A stretch of 64,000 nucleotides of DNA from Proteiniborus sp. DW1 (GCF_900095305.1 NZ_FMDO01000038.1:1-64000), one strand, 5' to 3'. Shown: positions 26,625-37,062, counted from the stretch's first letter. The notes: generated by a model not told the origin, from the sequence alone. A program made the numbers and translations.

Positions 26625-29111
26625 CTAAATAATTGAAACTGGATTAAAATCAATGCTTACACTTATATTCTTAGCATTATTTTTTTCTATGTTATCCTTA
26701 TTTACCCTATCTATTGCCTTAGTTATCAAAGTAATATTGCTTCTCTTTGCTTTAATAATAATTTGACGTCTATACTTATTCTTTATTCTATATATTGGAG
26801 CCTCCATGGGGCCTATAATGGTTTCCTTATGTTCTGCACTATCGATCTGTTTAAATACTTCAAGCCTAATATCTCTTGCTATTGAGCTAGCCACATTGTA
26901 AGTATCCTTCTCATTTTCTCCCGATATTATAATATTTATTATATCTCTAAATGGTGGATAGTTAAATTCTTTTCTTATAGATATCTCTTTATTATAAAAA
27001 TTTACATAATCATGAGATTTAGCAGTCATTATGCTATAATGCTCAGGTTCATAAGTCTGAAGAATTACCTTTCCATCATATTCTCCTCTTCCTGCCCTAC
27101 CTCCAACTTGTGTTAATAACTGAAATGTTCTCTCAGAAGCCTTAAAATCTGGTATATTTAGTGTGAGATCAGCCGCTATTATTCCTACTAAAGTCACATT
27201 AGGGAAATCTAAGCCCTTTGTTATCATTTGAGTTCCAATAAGGATATCAATATCTCCCTTTTTCATTTTTTCAAATATTTTTTCATGACTTCCTTTTGCT
27301 GTAGTAGTATCCAAATCCATTCTAGAAACTCTTGCGTTAGGGAATAATCTCTTAATCTCTTCTTCTACTCTTTGTGTACCTGTACCAAAATACTTAATAT
27401 ATTTACTACCACAACTAGGACATATTGTTGGTGGTTTTAAGGCAAAGCCACAATAGTGACATTTTAGAGTATTTTGTGACATATGGTAGGTTAAAGAAAT
27501 ATCACATTCTTTACATTTTACAACATAGCCACATTTTCTACAAGAAATAAAAGTTGAAAATCCCCTTCTGTTCAAGAACAATATGGTTTGTTTATTAGCC
27601 CTAAGGTTTTCTAAGATAGAACTATATAGAGAATTGCTAAACATTGATTTGTTTCCATTATCAAGTTCTTTTTTCATATCTATAACTTCAATCTTAGGCA
27701 TCTCTTTATTATTTACTCTGTTAGGTAATTCAATTAGTTTGTACTCACCTTGTTTAGCTTTATAATAGCTTTCAATAGATGGTGTTGCAGAGCCAAGAAC
27801 TAAAGTAGCACCTTCAATTTCGCATCTTTTTTCTGCTACTTCTATTGCATTATATTTAGGATTCATACTTGATTTGTAGCTTGCCTCATGCTCCTCATCA
27901 ATAATAATAAATGCCAGCTTATCAAAGGGAGCAAAGATTGCAGACCTAGCTCCTACAACTATTTGCACTTCTCCTTCTTTTATCTTTCTCCATTCATCGT
28001 ATCTTTCACCATTTGACAATCTACTATGCAACACAGCCACATTGTTTCTAAATCTTCCTGCAAATCTTTCTACAGTTTGAGGGGTAAGTGATATTTCTGG
28101 AACTAATACAATTGCTTGTTTTCCTGACTCAAGGATTCTTTCAATTAAATTAAGATAGACTTCAGTTTTTCCACTTCCAGTTACTCCGTGTAGTAAGTAC
28201 TTATTATACCCATTTTCAAGATAGTCTCTATATATCTTATCAATACAATCTTCTTGTTCTTTTGTCAGTTTTATTTTTTTATATGGATTGATCTCTTTTG
28301 TTATGGCATCCCTTTTGATTTCGACATCAACAATAGTTATAAAGCCTTTCTCTTCTAAAGCTTTCAATGAACTAAGACTACAGCTAGTCTCCACCATTAT
28401 GTCTTTTAAGCTTATAGACTCAATATTCTTTAAATATTTTACGATTTCAATCTGCTTTATTGCATTTTTAGATAATGTATTGATTACTTCTTCTGTATCA
28501 TTAGTAGAAAATACTCTTTTAACAAACCTCTCATATTTTTTATTTACTTCAGAGTTTATTTTTCTAGTAACTTGTATTATTTCATTCTTGGCAAGTGTAT
28601 TTATGCTTGGATTGATATTTATTATTCCAGTTGCTTCTCTAATCTTTTGGAGTTCAGTTTCTCCATGCTTTTTTAAAAACTCTATTATTTTTAATTGATT
28701 CTTAGACTTGAGTTTTTCATAAACAGCCTCTTCATTATTCACTAACTTTATAATCTCAACCACCTTATTAATTGTACCTGATGGCATCATAGATTTTAGA
28801 ATATCAGAATATTGAGCTAAATACCTATCTTTCATCCAAAAGCTTAGCTCAATGAGGTTTTTTGATAAAATAGGATCATCATTAAATATGTCTTTAATAG
28901 GCTTTATTCTACTTTTAGGTATCTCTGTATTATTGATAACATTTACTATTACTCCCTCAACAAGTTTATTGCCTTTTCCAAAAGGAACTAAAACCTTTTT
29001 CCCAACTTCTATATGTTTTTTATATTCTTCGGGTACAACATAAGTATAGAATCTATCAGTACTGGCGCTAGTATTATCTACGACTACTTCAACAAAATCT
29101 TTATCAGTCAT
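26625..29111 (-). CDS. priA: Primosomal replication restart helicase PriA
   Basis: Reloads the replisome at stalled forks. The protein (828 aa from ATG 29111) has an N-terminal 3'-DNA-binding domain, Walker A HGVTGSGKTEVYL, DEEH motif II, an eight-cysteine zinc-binding insertion (CRKCGYVVKCKEC ... CHYC ... CPSC) and helicase motif GGRAGRG. A 27-nt longer frame is possible but lacks a better ribosome site (AAAGG precedes the chosen start). Heads the priA-def-fmt operon after the coaBC terminator. Confidence 0.95.
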   Translation of the reverse strand: MTDKDFVEVVVDNTSASTDRFYTYVVPEEYKKHIEVGKKVLVPFGKGNKLVEGVIVNVINNTEIPKSRIKPIKDIFNDDPILSKNLIELSFWMKDRYLAQYSDILKSMMPSGTINKVVEIIKLVNNEEAVYEKLKSKNQLKIIEFLKKHGETELQKIREATGIININPSINTLAKNEIIQVTRKINSEVNKKYERFVKRVFSTNDTEEVINTLSKNAIKQIEIVKYLKNIESISLKDIMVETSCSLSSLKALEEKGFITIVDVEIKRDAITKEINPYKKIKLTKEQEDCIDKIYRDYLENGYNKYLLHGVTGSGKTEVYLNLIERILESGKQAIVLVPEISLTPQTVERFAGRFRNNVAVLHSRLSNGERYDEWRKIKEGEVQIVVGARSAIFAPFDKLAFIIIDEEHEASYKSSMNPKYNAIEVAEKRCEIEGATLVLGSATPSIESYYKAKQGEYKLIELPNRVNNKEMPKIEVIDMKKELDNGNKSMFSNSLYSSILENLRANKQTILFLNRRGFSTFISCRKCGYVVKCKECDISLTYHMSQNTLKCHYCGFALKPPTICPSCGSKYIKYFGTGTQRVEEEIKRLFPNARVSRMDLDTTTAKGSHEKIFEKMKKGDIDILIGTQMITKGLDFPNVTLVGIIAADLTLNIPDFKASERTFQLLTQVGGRAGRGEYDGKVILQTYEPEHYSIMTAKSHDYVNFYNKEISIRKEFNYPPFRDIINIIISGENEKDTYNVASSIARDIRLEVFKQIDSAEHKETIIGPMEAPIYRIKNKYRRQIIIKAKRSNITLITKAIDRVNKDNIEKNNAKNISVSIDFNPVSII

Positions 29112-29151
29112 AAAACCCAACCTTTCAAATAAATACATAAAGTATTTTAAA

Positions 29152-29204
29152 AGCTAGATATTTACATGATAAAGATTTACCTCTACCATATCAAATATCT
29201 AGCT
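29152..29204 (-). terminator. Terminator of yicC-remA-gmk-rpoZ-coaBC
   Basis: Perfect 12-bp stem AGCTAGATATTT/AAATATCTAGCT (arms 29193-29204 and 29152-29163) with a 29-nt loop, then TTTAAAA; just after the coaBC stop. Confidence 0.75.
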
Positions 29205-29208
29205 CTAG

Positions 29209-30402
29209 TTAACAATTCAGCATTTCGATAACTTTATCAATAATAACCTTTGCTACATCTTCTTTTTTCATCATTGGATAGTCGGCTTTGGCTCCATTTT
29301 TATCAATAATTGTTACAATATTATTGTCGCTTTTAAATCCTGCATTCTCTGTTAAGACGTTATTAGCTACAATAAAATCTAGATTCTTTTTATCAATCTT
29401 TTTTAATGCATTATCAATAATATTTTCTGTCTCTGCAGCAAAACCTACTATTATTTGATTCTTTTTGATTTTTCCAAAATGTGCTGCAATATCTGGATTT
29501 TTAATAAATTTAAATTCTATTTCATCTTTCTCTTTTTTTATCTTATGTCCACTAACTGTAACTGGTCTATAGTCAAGCGGAGCTGCTGCCTTAATAAGTA
29601 CCTGACAGTCATCAAAATGTTTCTCAATTGCATTAAGCATTTCTCGAGTTGTATTTACTTTAATAAGCTTAACTCCTATTGGTGGCTCTAGATTCACTGG
29701 ACCAGTTATTAGAATAACCTCTGCACCTCTTTGCTGCGCCACTTTAGCTAAAGCAAACCCCATTTTCCCACTAGAATAGTTAGTCATATATCTTACTGGG
29801 TCAAGAGGTTCAATTGTAGGACCAGCAGTAATAATAAACTTTTTTCCCTTAAGCTGATTATTGGCAAATAGGTTTGTCAGGTAGTCAATTATATCAATAG
29901 GTTCTGCCATCTTACCCTCTCCAATATCTCCACAGGCTAATCTACCGGAACCAGGATTAATAAATTCATAACCAAGGCTTTTTAGTTTATTCATATTTTC
30001 TTTAAAAATAACATTATTATACATGTTTGTATTCATAGCAGGTGCAAAAACCACTTTTGCTCTAGTAGCCATTATCGTAGTACTAAGCATATCGTCTGCA
30101 ATACCATTGGCTACCTTACCAATAATATTAGCTGTGGCAGGTGCTATTATAAACAAATCTGCCTTCTTTGCTAAAGAAATATGTTGTATATCCCATTGTT
30201 TCGGTTCATTAAACATATCTACTGTAACTGGATTTTGAGATATTGATTGAAAAGTTAAAGGTGTTACAAACTCAGTTGCAGATTTAGTCATTATGACGTC
30301 TACATTTGCGTTTAACTTTTTTAATCTGCTAACTACATCTACCGCCTTATATACAGCAATACCTCCTGTAACTCCCATTACTATGTTTTTTCCACTGAAC
30401 AT
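29209..30402 (-). CDS. coaBC: Bifunctional phosphopantothenoylcysteine decarboxylase/synthase
   Basis: Two consecutive steps of coenzyme A synthesis. The 397-aa fusion has an N-terminal flavin-dependent CoaC domain (MGVTGGIAVYKA; PAMNTNMY; the GSGRLACGDIGEGKM active-site Cys segment) and a C-terminal CoaB domain (TAGPTIEPLDPVRYMTNYSSG, KAAAPLDYRP). Last gene of the yicC operon; the usual Firmicutes order gmk-rpoZ-coaBC-priA is kept but with a terminator before priA. Confidence 0.96.
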   Translation of the reverse strand: MFSGKNIVMGVTGGIAVYKAVDVVSRLKKLNANVDVIMTKSATEFVTPLTFQSISQNPVTVDMFNEPKQWDIQHISLAKKADLFIIAPATANIIGKVANGIADDMLSTTIMATRAKVVFAPAMNTNMYNNVIFKENMNKLKSLGYEFINPGSGRLACGDIGEGKMAEPIDIIDYLTNLFANNQLKGKKFIITAGPTIEPLDPVRYMTNYSSGKMGFALAKVAQQRGAEVILITGPVNLEPPIGVKLIKVNTTREMLNAIEKHFDDCQVLIKAAAPLDYRPVTVSGHKIKKEKDEIEFKFIKNPDIAAHFGKIKKNQIIVGFAAETENIIDNALKKIDKKNLDFIVANNVLTENAGFKSDNNIVTIIDKNGAKADYPMMKKEDVAKVIIDKVIEMLNC

Positions 30403-30422
30403 TTAGACACCTCACAGGATAA

Positions 30423-30626
30423 TTATTTATTTGCTTGTGGTCTTGTATAGGTAACCTTATTTTCTGATACTTCCTGTACTGCAATAGATACTGGTTTGTT
30501 AGATTTTGGTTCTACTAGAGGCTCTGCCCCATCCACAATTTGTCTAGCTCTTTTAGAAACTAATAATACTAAGGTATATCTACTATCTACATTTTTCAAT
30601 AAGTCATTAATTGAAGGGTATAACAT
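30423..30626 (-). CDS. rpoZ: RNA polymerase omega subunit
   Basis: Assembly chaperone subunit of RNA polymerase. The 67-aa protein has the family core YTLVLLVSKRARQI followed by KPVSIAVQEV. AGGAGG plus seven T precede the ATG. It lies between gmk and coaBC. Confidence 0.93.
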   Translation of the reverse strand: MLYPSINDLLKNVDSRYTLVLLVSKRARQIVDGAEPLVEPKSNKPVSIAVQEVSENKVTYTRPQANK

Positions 30627-30637
30627 AAAAAAACCTC

Positions 30638-31234
30638 CTAAATCTTATTAATAATGTCTAACTGTCTGCTAACTTTACATCTTTCAGCATCAATAATAGC
30701 TTCTATTTTTTTTACTGCTGTTTCAATTTCATCATTGAGTACCACATAGTCATACTTAAGAACATGTTCAACTTCTTCATAAGCAGCTTCTAATCTCTTT
30801 GAAATTGCTTCTTCTGTCTCTGTTCCTCTGTTAATAATCCTCTTCTTTAATTCTTCCATTGAAGGTGGCATTATGAAAATAAAGACCCCATCTGGATATA
30901 TTTCTTTTACTTTAAGTGCTCCTTGTATATCAATCTCAAGCAAAACATCCTGTCCATTTTCAATTTTATCAAGGACATACTTTTTAGGAGTACCATAATA
31001 ATTACCATGTACATATGCATATTCAAGAAATTCTTCTCTTTTTACCATATCTTCGAATTCTTCTTTACTAATGAAAAAGTAACTTATTTTATCAATTTCA
31101 CCTGCTCTCGCCTTTCTTGTTGTAGCAGAAACTGATAAGCTAATTCTGTCATTATCAGCCAATAGGCGTTTGCATACAGTCCCTTTGCCTACACCAGATG
31201 GACCCGAAATTACAATAAGCAACCCATTTCCCAT
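30638..31234 (-). CDS. gmk: Guanylate kinase
   Basis: Phosphorylates GMP to GDP. The 198-aa P-loop kinase has ISGPSGVGKGTVCKRL near residues 9-24, SATTRKAR, and GNYYGTPK for GMP binding. Downstream of remA by 26 nt; in Firmicutes it may also be an indirect (p)ppGpp target. Confidence 0.97.
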   Translation of the reverse strand: MGNGLLIVISGPSGVGKGTVCKRLLADNDRISLSVSATTRKARAGEIDKISYFFISKEEFEDMVKREEFLEYAYVHGNYYGTPKKYVLDKIENGQDVLLEIDIQGALKVKEIYPDGVFIFIMPPSMEELKKRIINRGTETEEAISKRLEAAYEEVEHVLKYDYVVLNDEIETAVKKIEAIIDAERCKVSRQLDIINKI

Positions 31235-31260
31235 GTAGCTCTCCTCTTTTCGTAATATAA

Positions 31261-31521
31261 TTATTCTATTTCATTGGTATCTTTATTATTTAATCTATGT
31301 GCAACTGTTTCTGGCTGTACTGCAGATAAAATAATATGATCACTATCTGTAATAACTACAGCTCTTGTCCTTCTACCGTAAGTAGCATCAATAAGCATTC
31401 CTCTATCCCTTGCTTCTTGTATTATTCTTTTAATTGGTGCCGATTCAGGACTTACTACAGCTATAATCCTATTTGCAGACACTATATTACCAAAACCTAT
31501 GTTAATCAGCTTAATACTCAT
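31261..31521 (-). CDS. remA: RemA/DUF370 regulatory protein
   Basis: DNA-binding protein; in Bacillus RemA activates biofilm-matrix genes, while in clostridia its targets are unknown. The 86-aa sequence starts [14 protein letters not shown] and has the family core [19 protein letters not shown] and [11 protein letters not shown] choose the ATG at 31521 with GAGGAGG 6 nt upstream; earlier in-frame starts overlap that site. Conserved location between yicC and gmk. Confidence 0.93.
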   Translation of the reverse strand: MSIKLINIGFGNIVSANRIIAVVSPESAPIKRIIQEARDRGMLIDATYGRRTRAVVITDSDHIILSAVQPETVAHRLNNKDTNEIE

Positions 31522-31548
31522 GCTCATCCTCCTCAAATAAAAAATAAA

Positions 31549-32433
31549 TTACTCAATGTTTTGGATTTGTTCTCTAATCTTTTCCATTTCACTTTTTAGC
31601 TCAACAACATAATTAGTGACCAAAATATCTCCAACTTTTGAACCAATTGTATTTACTTCTCTGTTCATCTCTTGAACTAAAAAGTCTAACTTTCTACCTA
31701 TAGAATCATCTCCTGAGTCCAAGGTATCAATAAATTGATTTATATGACTATATAGTCTGACTATTTCTTCGTCAATACTGCATTTATCAGCATAAAAAGC
31801 TACTTCGTTAGCTAGTTTGCTTTCATCAATTTCATATTTCTCATCTAACAGCTCTTTAATTCTATTCCAAAGCTTTTCCTTATATTCTATTACTACTAAA
31901 GGTGCTCTGTTTTCAATTTGATTAACTATGTCACGTATATTAAGGAGTTTTGCTTTAATATTTTTAGAAAGCTCAAGACCTTCCTCAACTCTCATAGAAA
32001 TCAAGTTTGTTAAAGCCATGTCTACTGCCTTACTTAGACATAGCCATATTTCATCTTCATCTTCTTCCTTTTTCTTTGTTTTTAGTATGTCTGGAAATCT
32101 AGCAAATAGCTCTACAGAAATATCTCTTTTTAATCCGATCTCATCACATAGTAAATCTATAGCACTTTTATAAGACCTAGCTAAAGGTAAGTCAACATTT
32201 ACCTCAATATCTCCTTCTCCGACATATTCTAGGTTAATATAAGTCTCCACTCTTCCTCTACTAATTACATTTCGAATTTTCTTCTTTACATTTTCTTCAA
32301 GATATGAAATATGTTTGGGCATTTTCACTAAAGTATCATTATACCTATGATTTACAGATCTAATCTCTACAGTGAAATTCCTTAATCCATCATTCATTTC
32401 TCCTCTACCAAATCCTGTCATACTCTTTACCAA
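31549..32433 (-). CDS. yicC: YicC/YloC family endoribonuclease
   Basis: Conserved protein recently shown in E. coli and Bacillus to be an endoribonuclease. It contains the family N-terminal core KSMTGFGRGE and the C-terminal VQEMNREVNTIGSKVGD. I prefer the TTG at 32433 (294 aa, near the length of Bacillus YloC), which has AAGGATG 6 nt upstream; an ATG 9 nt earlier lies inside that site. First gene of the remA-gmk-rpoZ-coaBC operon with a consensus promoter. Confidence 0.9.
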   Translation of the reverse strand: MVKSMTGFGRGEMNDGLRNFTVEIRSVNHRYNDTLVKMPKHISYLEENVKKKIRNVISRGRVETYINLEYVGEGDIEVNVDLPLARSYKSAIDLLCDEIGLKRDISVELFARFPDILKTKKKEEDEDEIWLCLSKAVDMALTNLISMRVEEGLELSKNIKAKLLNIRDIVNQIENRAPLVVIEYKEKLWNRIKELLDEKYEIDESKLANEVAFYADKCSIDEEIVRLYSHINQFIDTLDSGDDSIGRKLDFLVQEMNREVNTIGSKVGDILVTNYVVELKSEMEKIREQIQNIE

Positions 32434-32463
32434 GCTACTCATCCTTCCCAACTATTATAATCA

Positions 32464-32491
32464 ATTTTACCATAAAATACACTAGTGTCAA
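32464..32491 (-). promoter_or_regulatory. Promoter of the yicC operon
   Basis: Perfect TTGACA (32486-32491), 16 bp, TAAAAT (32464-32469) on the minus strand, about 30 bp before yicC. Confidence 0.75.
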
Positions 32492-32950
32492 TGTCATGAA
32501 GCCAGTAATATCAATATATAGTTTAATTCTATCCATATATTACTTTTGAATACTTTATAAATTATCTAGAAAATATAAAATCAAGCACCTTATGCTAATA
32601 ATATTAACATAAAGAAAATTCTTATTGAACTCCATTGGTAAAAAAACTCTTTGGATAGTTCTAAAGTATAACTTTCTTATTCGTTATAAATTATTTGACT
32701 CTATATCTGTCAATCCTTCATGGTATTACGAAATCTTAATAATTAAATTTTGAATAAAGTCTTTTATTATCGTTTTAGTTATTTTTATAATGTTTTATGA
32801 TATTAATCATTTATTTAAAATATTTTCAGCTTTCTAGAATTTTATTGTAAAATACAAATAAGGAAGTTCATTAAATAAAATTAAATAGAACTTTCCCATT
32901 GGTTTTAAAAAATGTTATACTTTATTAAAACTTATTTGGAGGAATAACTT
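32492..32950. other. AT-rich divergent gap between yicC and rqcH
   Basis: About 460 bp without a supported gene. Visible: an 18-nt word CTTTCTTATTCGTTATAA (32672-32689) repeated in inverted form at 34791-34808; a bulged hairpin GGAAGTTC / GAACTTTCC (32862-32896); and TATACT shortly before rqcH without a clear -35. I see no open frame with a ribosome site. Confidence 0.6.
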
Positions 32951-34726
32951 ATGTCTTTTGACGGAATAGTAATGAGTTCATTAGTATATGAGCTAGCTAA
33001 CTTGCTAGTAAACGGGAGGATAGAGAAAGTACATCAGCCTGAGAATGATGAAATAATCTTAAACATACGAAAAGATAGCAAAAATTACAAACTGCTTATC
33101 TCTGCAAGTAGCAGTAACCCTAGGATTTATGTTACAAATAATACAAAAGCAAATCCAAACACTCCACCTATGTTTTGCATGCTTCTTAGAAAACATATTC
33201 AAAGTGGAAAAATATTAGACATTTATCAATATTCTTTAGATAGAGTCCTTTGCATAGATATACAAAGTCTAGATGAGCTTGGAGTACTGTCTACTAAAAC
33301 TTTAATTATAGAAATTATGGGAAAACACAGTAATATTATTTTAATCGACAAAAATTCAAATAAAATCATTGATTCTGTAAAACGTGTCCCTATATCTGTA
33401 AGTAGTGTTAGACAAATTTTACCTGGCCTTGAGTACAATACCCCCCCTTCTCAGGATAAAATGTATCCTATTCATCTATCTAGGGAGAATTTTATTGATT
33501 TTATATATAGGTGCGAAAAAGGAAAACCTGTATATAAAGCATTATATGGAAATATTATTGGTCTAAGCCCTTTATTAGCAAGAGAAATATGCTTCAGAGC
33601 TAACTTAGAAGTAGATTTAATAGTAGGAGAATTAGATAATACAAAAATTGAGAGTCTTTATATCTCTTTTGAAAAATTTTATGAAAATATAATTAAAAAA
33701 GTATATTCACCAACGGTAATACTGGATGAGAATGAAAGTGAAATTATAGGCTTCTCAACCATAGATATACTACAATATGGTAAGCTTCCAAAAAAACATT
33801 ACTCTTCTATAAATGAATTGTTAGAGGATTTCTATATTACAAGAGATAAAATAGACAGAATTAAACATAAGTCCATTGACTTGAGAAAATCCGTTTCCGT
33901 AAAGCTTGATAGAGCTCTTAATAAATTTGCGAAACAAAAAGAAGAGCTCTTGGAAGCAGAAGAAAGAGAAATATTTAAGATATATGGTGATTTGTTGACT
34001 GCAAATCTTCATAAGATTGAAAAAAAACAAACTTCAGTTGTTTTGGAAAACTTTTATAGTGAGAACTTAGATAAGATTAAAATAGCGTTAGATCCTAGGT
34101 TATCACCTATTCAAAATGCTCAAAGATATTATAAAAAATATAATAAACTAAAAAACGCATATCATCTTGTTAGTGAACAAATCATAAAAACACAAGAAGA
34201 AATAGATTATTTAGAAAATATACTAATTAGCCTTGAAAACTGCACAGAACTTAGCGAATTAGAGGAAATAAGAGAAGAGCTGATTAGTGAAGGCTATATA
34301 AAAAAATCTTCATCAAAAATAAAAAAGAAAGAAAAAGAAATATCCTCCATTCCACTTCATTTTATTTCTTCGGATGGATATGATATTTTTGTTGGAAAAA
34401 ATAATAAGCAGAATGATTATCTTACCTTGAAACTTTCTAATAAAGATGATATATGGATGCATACTAAAAATATACCTGGCTCTCATGTAATTATTAAAAA
34501 TAAGAATAATCAGATTCCCGAAACCACCATATTAGAGGCAGCAATACTCGCAGCCTACTATAGTAAGGCTAGGTTATCTAGTAATGTGCCAGTAGATTAT
34601 ACCGAAAGAAAAAATGTCAAGAAACCTAATGGCGCCAAGCCAGGTATGGTTATATATGATTATTATAATACGGTCTATGTAACGCCTGAGAAAACTTTAA
34701 TAAATAATTTTGTCAAATCAAAATAA
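32951..34726 (+). CDS. rqcH: Ribosome quality control protein RqcH (NFACT)
   Basis: Binds obstructed 50S subunits and adds alanine tails to stalled peptides (known for Bacillus RqcH). The 591-aa protein has an N-terminal NFACT-N domain with the functional D97-R98 pair (YSLDRVL), a helix-hairpin-helix region, a coiled coil at about 290-440, and a C-terminal NFACT-R domain with IWMHTKNIPGSHV. Older names include fibronectin-binding protein FbpA. GGAGG lies before the ATG. Monocistronic, with its own terminator. Confidence 0.94.
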   Translation: MSFDGIVMSSLVYELANLLVNGRIEKVHQPENDEIILNIRKDSKNYKLLISASSSNPRIYVTNNTKANPNTPPMFCMLLRKHIQSGKILDIYQYSLDRVLCIDIQSLDELGVLSTKTLIIEIMGKHSNIILIDKNSNKIIDSVKRVPISVSSVRQILPGLEYNTPPSQDKMYPIHLSRENFIDFIYRCEKGKPVYKALYGNIIGLSPLLAREICFRANLEVDLIVGELDNTKIESLYISFEKFYENIIKKVYSPTVILDENESEIIGFSTIDILQYGKLPKKHYSSINELLEDFYITRDKIDRIKHKSIDLRKSVSVKLDRALNKFAKQKEELLEAEEREIFKIYGDLLTANLHKIEKKQTSVVLENFYSENLDKIKIALDPRLSPIQNAQRYYKKYNKLKNAYHLVSEQIIKTQEEIDYLENILISLENCTELSELEEIREELISEGYIKKSSSKIKKKEKEISSIPLHFISSDGYDIFVGKNNKQNDYLTLKLSNKDDIWMHTKNIPGSHVIIKNKNNQIPETTILEAAILAAYYSKARLSSNVPVDYTERKNVKKPNGAKPGMVIYDYYNTVYVTPEKTLINNFVKSK

Positions 34727-34739
34727 TAACCAAAACTAG

Positions 34740-34775
34740 ACTCCAGCATAAAGTAGTGCTGGAGTTTATTGTTTC
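34740..34775 (+). terminator. Terminator of rqcH
   Basis: 9-bp perfect stem ACTCCAGCA/TGCTGGAGT (34740-34748, 34757-34765), followed by TTATTGTTT. Confidence 0.8.
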
Positions 34776-34783
34776 TCTATAAA

Positions 34784-34901
34784 ACCTTTCTTATAACGAA
34801 TAAGAAAGGTCTACTTTGCAGTCCTTATAATCAAGAACTCGTTATAACCTCAATGAGTTTTAAGCAGACTGCCGAAATCTTTGATTTCGTGCAAGTCGCT
34901 T
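34784..34901. repeat. Palindrome-rich intergenic segment between rqcH and pyrR
   Basis: Two strong inverted repeats: an 11-bp stem with 5-nt loop (34784-34810, ACCTTTCTTAT...ATAAGAAAGGT), and a long imperfect hairpin 34862-34901 with an inner perfect CGAAATC-TTT-GATTTCG and outer AAGC/GCTT. The short word CGTTATAA or its complement recurs three times between 34791 and 34939. The first hairpin has TTTT on its minus-strand side. It may be a small intergenic repeat element or an elaborate 3' end of pyrR. Confidence 0.5.
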
Positions 34902-34916
34902 ATGCAAATGCTCAAT

Positions 34917-34954
34917 AAAAGTTTCCTTAGTTTATAACGTTTCGATAGAAACTT

Positions 34955-34956
<2 letters not shown>
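34917..34956 (-). terminator. Terminator of pyrR
   Basis: 9-bp perfect stem AAAAGTTTC/GAAACTTTT (34948-34956 and 34917-34925) starting within the pyrR stop codon, with a 22-nt loop and TTTTATTG tail. Confidence 0.6.
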
Positions 34957-35551
<595 letters not shown>

Positions 35552-35554
35552 TTA

Positions 35555-35571
35555 TTAACTATAATAGTTAA
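35555..35571. promoter_or_regulatory. 17-bp palindrome upstream of pyrR
   Basis: TTAACTAT-A-ATAGTTAA, perfect 8-bp arms, in the rluD-pyrR gap about 60 bp before pyrR. It might be an operator or simply the AT-rich promoter area. Confidence 0.3.
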
Positions 35572-35614
35572 ATTTAAAAATACTTAGTATATTTTGAATA
35601 TTGCTTTTCTTGAA

Positions 35615-36526
35615 CTATTTATCCCTTAACATATTTAATATTTTAGTAAAGTGTTCGGGCAGTGAAGAGTCAAACTCCAAGTACTCACCAGTTCTAGGAT
35701 GGATAAAGCCTAAAGTTTTAGCATGTAGAAGTTGTCCATTAGTATTAAATCTTTGATTTTTACCTCCATAAACAGGATCGCCAGTTACTGCATGATTGAT
35801 AAAAGACATATGTACCCTTATTTGATGTGTTCTACCTGTTTCAAGCTTTGCCTCAATTAATGTATATTGGCCAAATCTTTCTAAAACCCTAAAATGAGTT
35901 ACTGCCTCTCTACTGTTTACATCTGTTACTGTCATCTTTTTTCTATCTATTGGATGCCTTCCTATTGGCGCATCAATTGTTCCCATGTCCTCTTTAATGT
36001 TACCATCTACAAGTGCATTATATATTCTATTTATGGTATGAGCCTTTAACTGCTTTGATAATTCCTCATGGGCAAAATTATTTTTTGCGACCATTAGCAA
36101 TCCTGAAGTATCTTTATCTATTCTGTGTACAATGCCTGGTCTAATTATGCCATTAATACTAGATAAATTACCTAAATGATACAATAATGCATTTACTAGT
36201 GTACCATTATAATTACCAGGGGCAGGATGTACTACCATGCCTTGAGGTTTATTAACTATTGCTATATCTTTGTCTTCGTAGACTATATCTATAGGTATAT
36301 TTTCTGGCTCTATTTCTAACTCTTTAGGCTCAGGAAGATAGACTTGTATATGGTCCCCTTCTAATACTATATACCTTGCTTTCACTACTTTATTGTTAAC
36401 TTTAACTAGTCCTTCTTTTATAAGCTTTTGAATATATGATCTAGAAATATCATCAAGTTCATGAGCTAAATATAAATCTAATCTTTCATTATCATCTTCA
36501 TCAACAAAAATTTCTAATAGTTCCAT
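35615..36526 (-). CDS. rluD: RluA-family rRNA pseudouridine synthase (RluD type)
   Basis: Isomerises uridines in 23S rRNA. The 303-aa protein has an N-terminal S4 RNA-binding domain (about residues 14-75, RLDLYLAHEL ... VNNKVVKAR) and the catalytic motif HRIDKDTSGLLMVAKN with the active-site Asp. Exact target sites cannot be read from sequence. I choose the ATG at 36526 preceded by AAAGAGTG; the frame extends 24 nt further into lspA. Next to lspA as in most Firmicutes. Confidence 0.92.
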   Translation of the reverse strand: MELLEIFVDEDDNERLDLYLAHELDDISRSYIQKLIKEGLVKVNNKVVKARYIVLEGDHIQVYLPEPKELEIEPENIPIDIVYEDKDIAIVNKPQGMVVHPAPGNYNGTLVNALLYHLGNLSSINGIIRPGIVHRIDKDTSGLLMVAKNNFAHEELSKQLKAHTINRIYNALVDGNIKEDMGTIDAPIGRHPIDRKKMTVTDVNSREAVTHFRVLERFGQYTLIEAKLETGRTHQIRVHMSFINHAVTGDPVYGGKNQRFNTNGQLLHAKTLGFIHPRTGEYLEFDSSLPEHFTKILNMLRDK

Positions 36527-36539
36527 AATAACACTCTTT

Positions 36540-36995
36540 CTAAAATTCATATTTGTTAAAAATCACTAAATAACATATAAATATTGTAGCTATAACAATT
36601 GAACTGTCTGCTATATTAAATACAGGAAAGTCATAAAGTCCCCAAAAATTTACATCAATAAAATCAACTACATAGCCTAGTCTAATTCTATCAATAAGGT
36701 TACCTATGGCTCCTCCAATTACCATAGATAAAGCTATTTTCATAATTGTAGTTAAATTAGTATTTGTTTTTATGTAAATAATAATCCCTATCACTACTAC
36801 AGTTGTCATCACAATAAAAAAAATCTTTTTATTTTGTAGTATGCCAAAGGCTGCTCCAAAATTTTCAACATAATTGAACTGCAAAAAATTCTCGATAATT
36901 ACTATTGGAGCATTACCTTTAAGTGATGTTATTGCATAAAACTTAGTAACTTGATCTAATAGTACTACTACTAAACTTATAATTGCGTATAGCAT
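36540..36995 (-). CDS. lspA: Lipoprotein signal peptidase (signal peptidase II)
   Basis: Aspartic membrane protease that cleaves prolipoprotein signal peptides. The 151-aa protein has four hydrophobic helices and the conserved boxes NYVENFGAAFG, GNLIDRIRLGYVVDF (catalytic D111) and FNIADSSI (catalytic D130). GAGG lies before the ATG. Co-transcribed with rluD. Confidence 0.96.
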   Translation of the reverse strand: MLYAIISLVVVLLDQVTKFYAITSLKGNAPIVIIENFLQFNYVENFGAAFGILQNKKIFFIVMTTVVVIGIIIYIKTNTNLTTIMKIALSMVIGGAIGNLIDRIRLGYVVDFIDVNFWGLYDFPVFNIADSSIVIATIFICYLVIFNKYEF

Positions 36996-37062
36996 TTACA
37001 ACCTCCTCAAAATGATATACTACTATTTTAAATTATAAGACTTCTTTTGACAACATTTAGCC

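Noticed and set aside
34862-34901. PyrR-binding attenuator
   Set aside because: The hairpin lies downstream of pyrR, has no recognisable PyrR-binding loop and no pyr gene follows.
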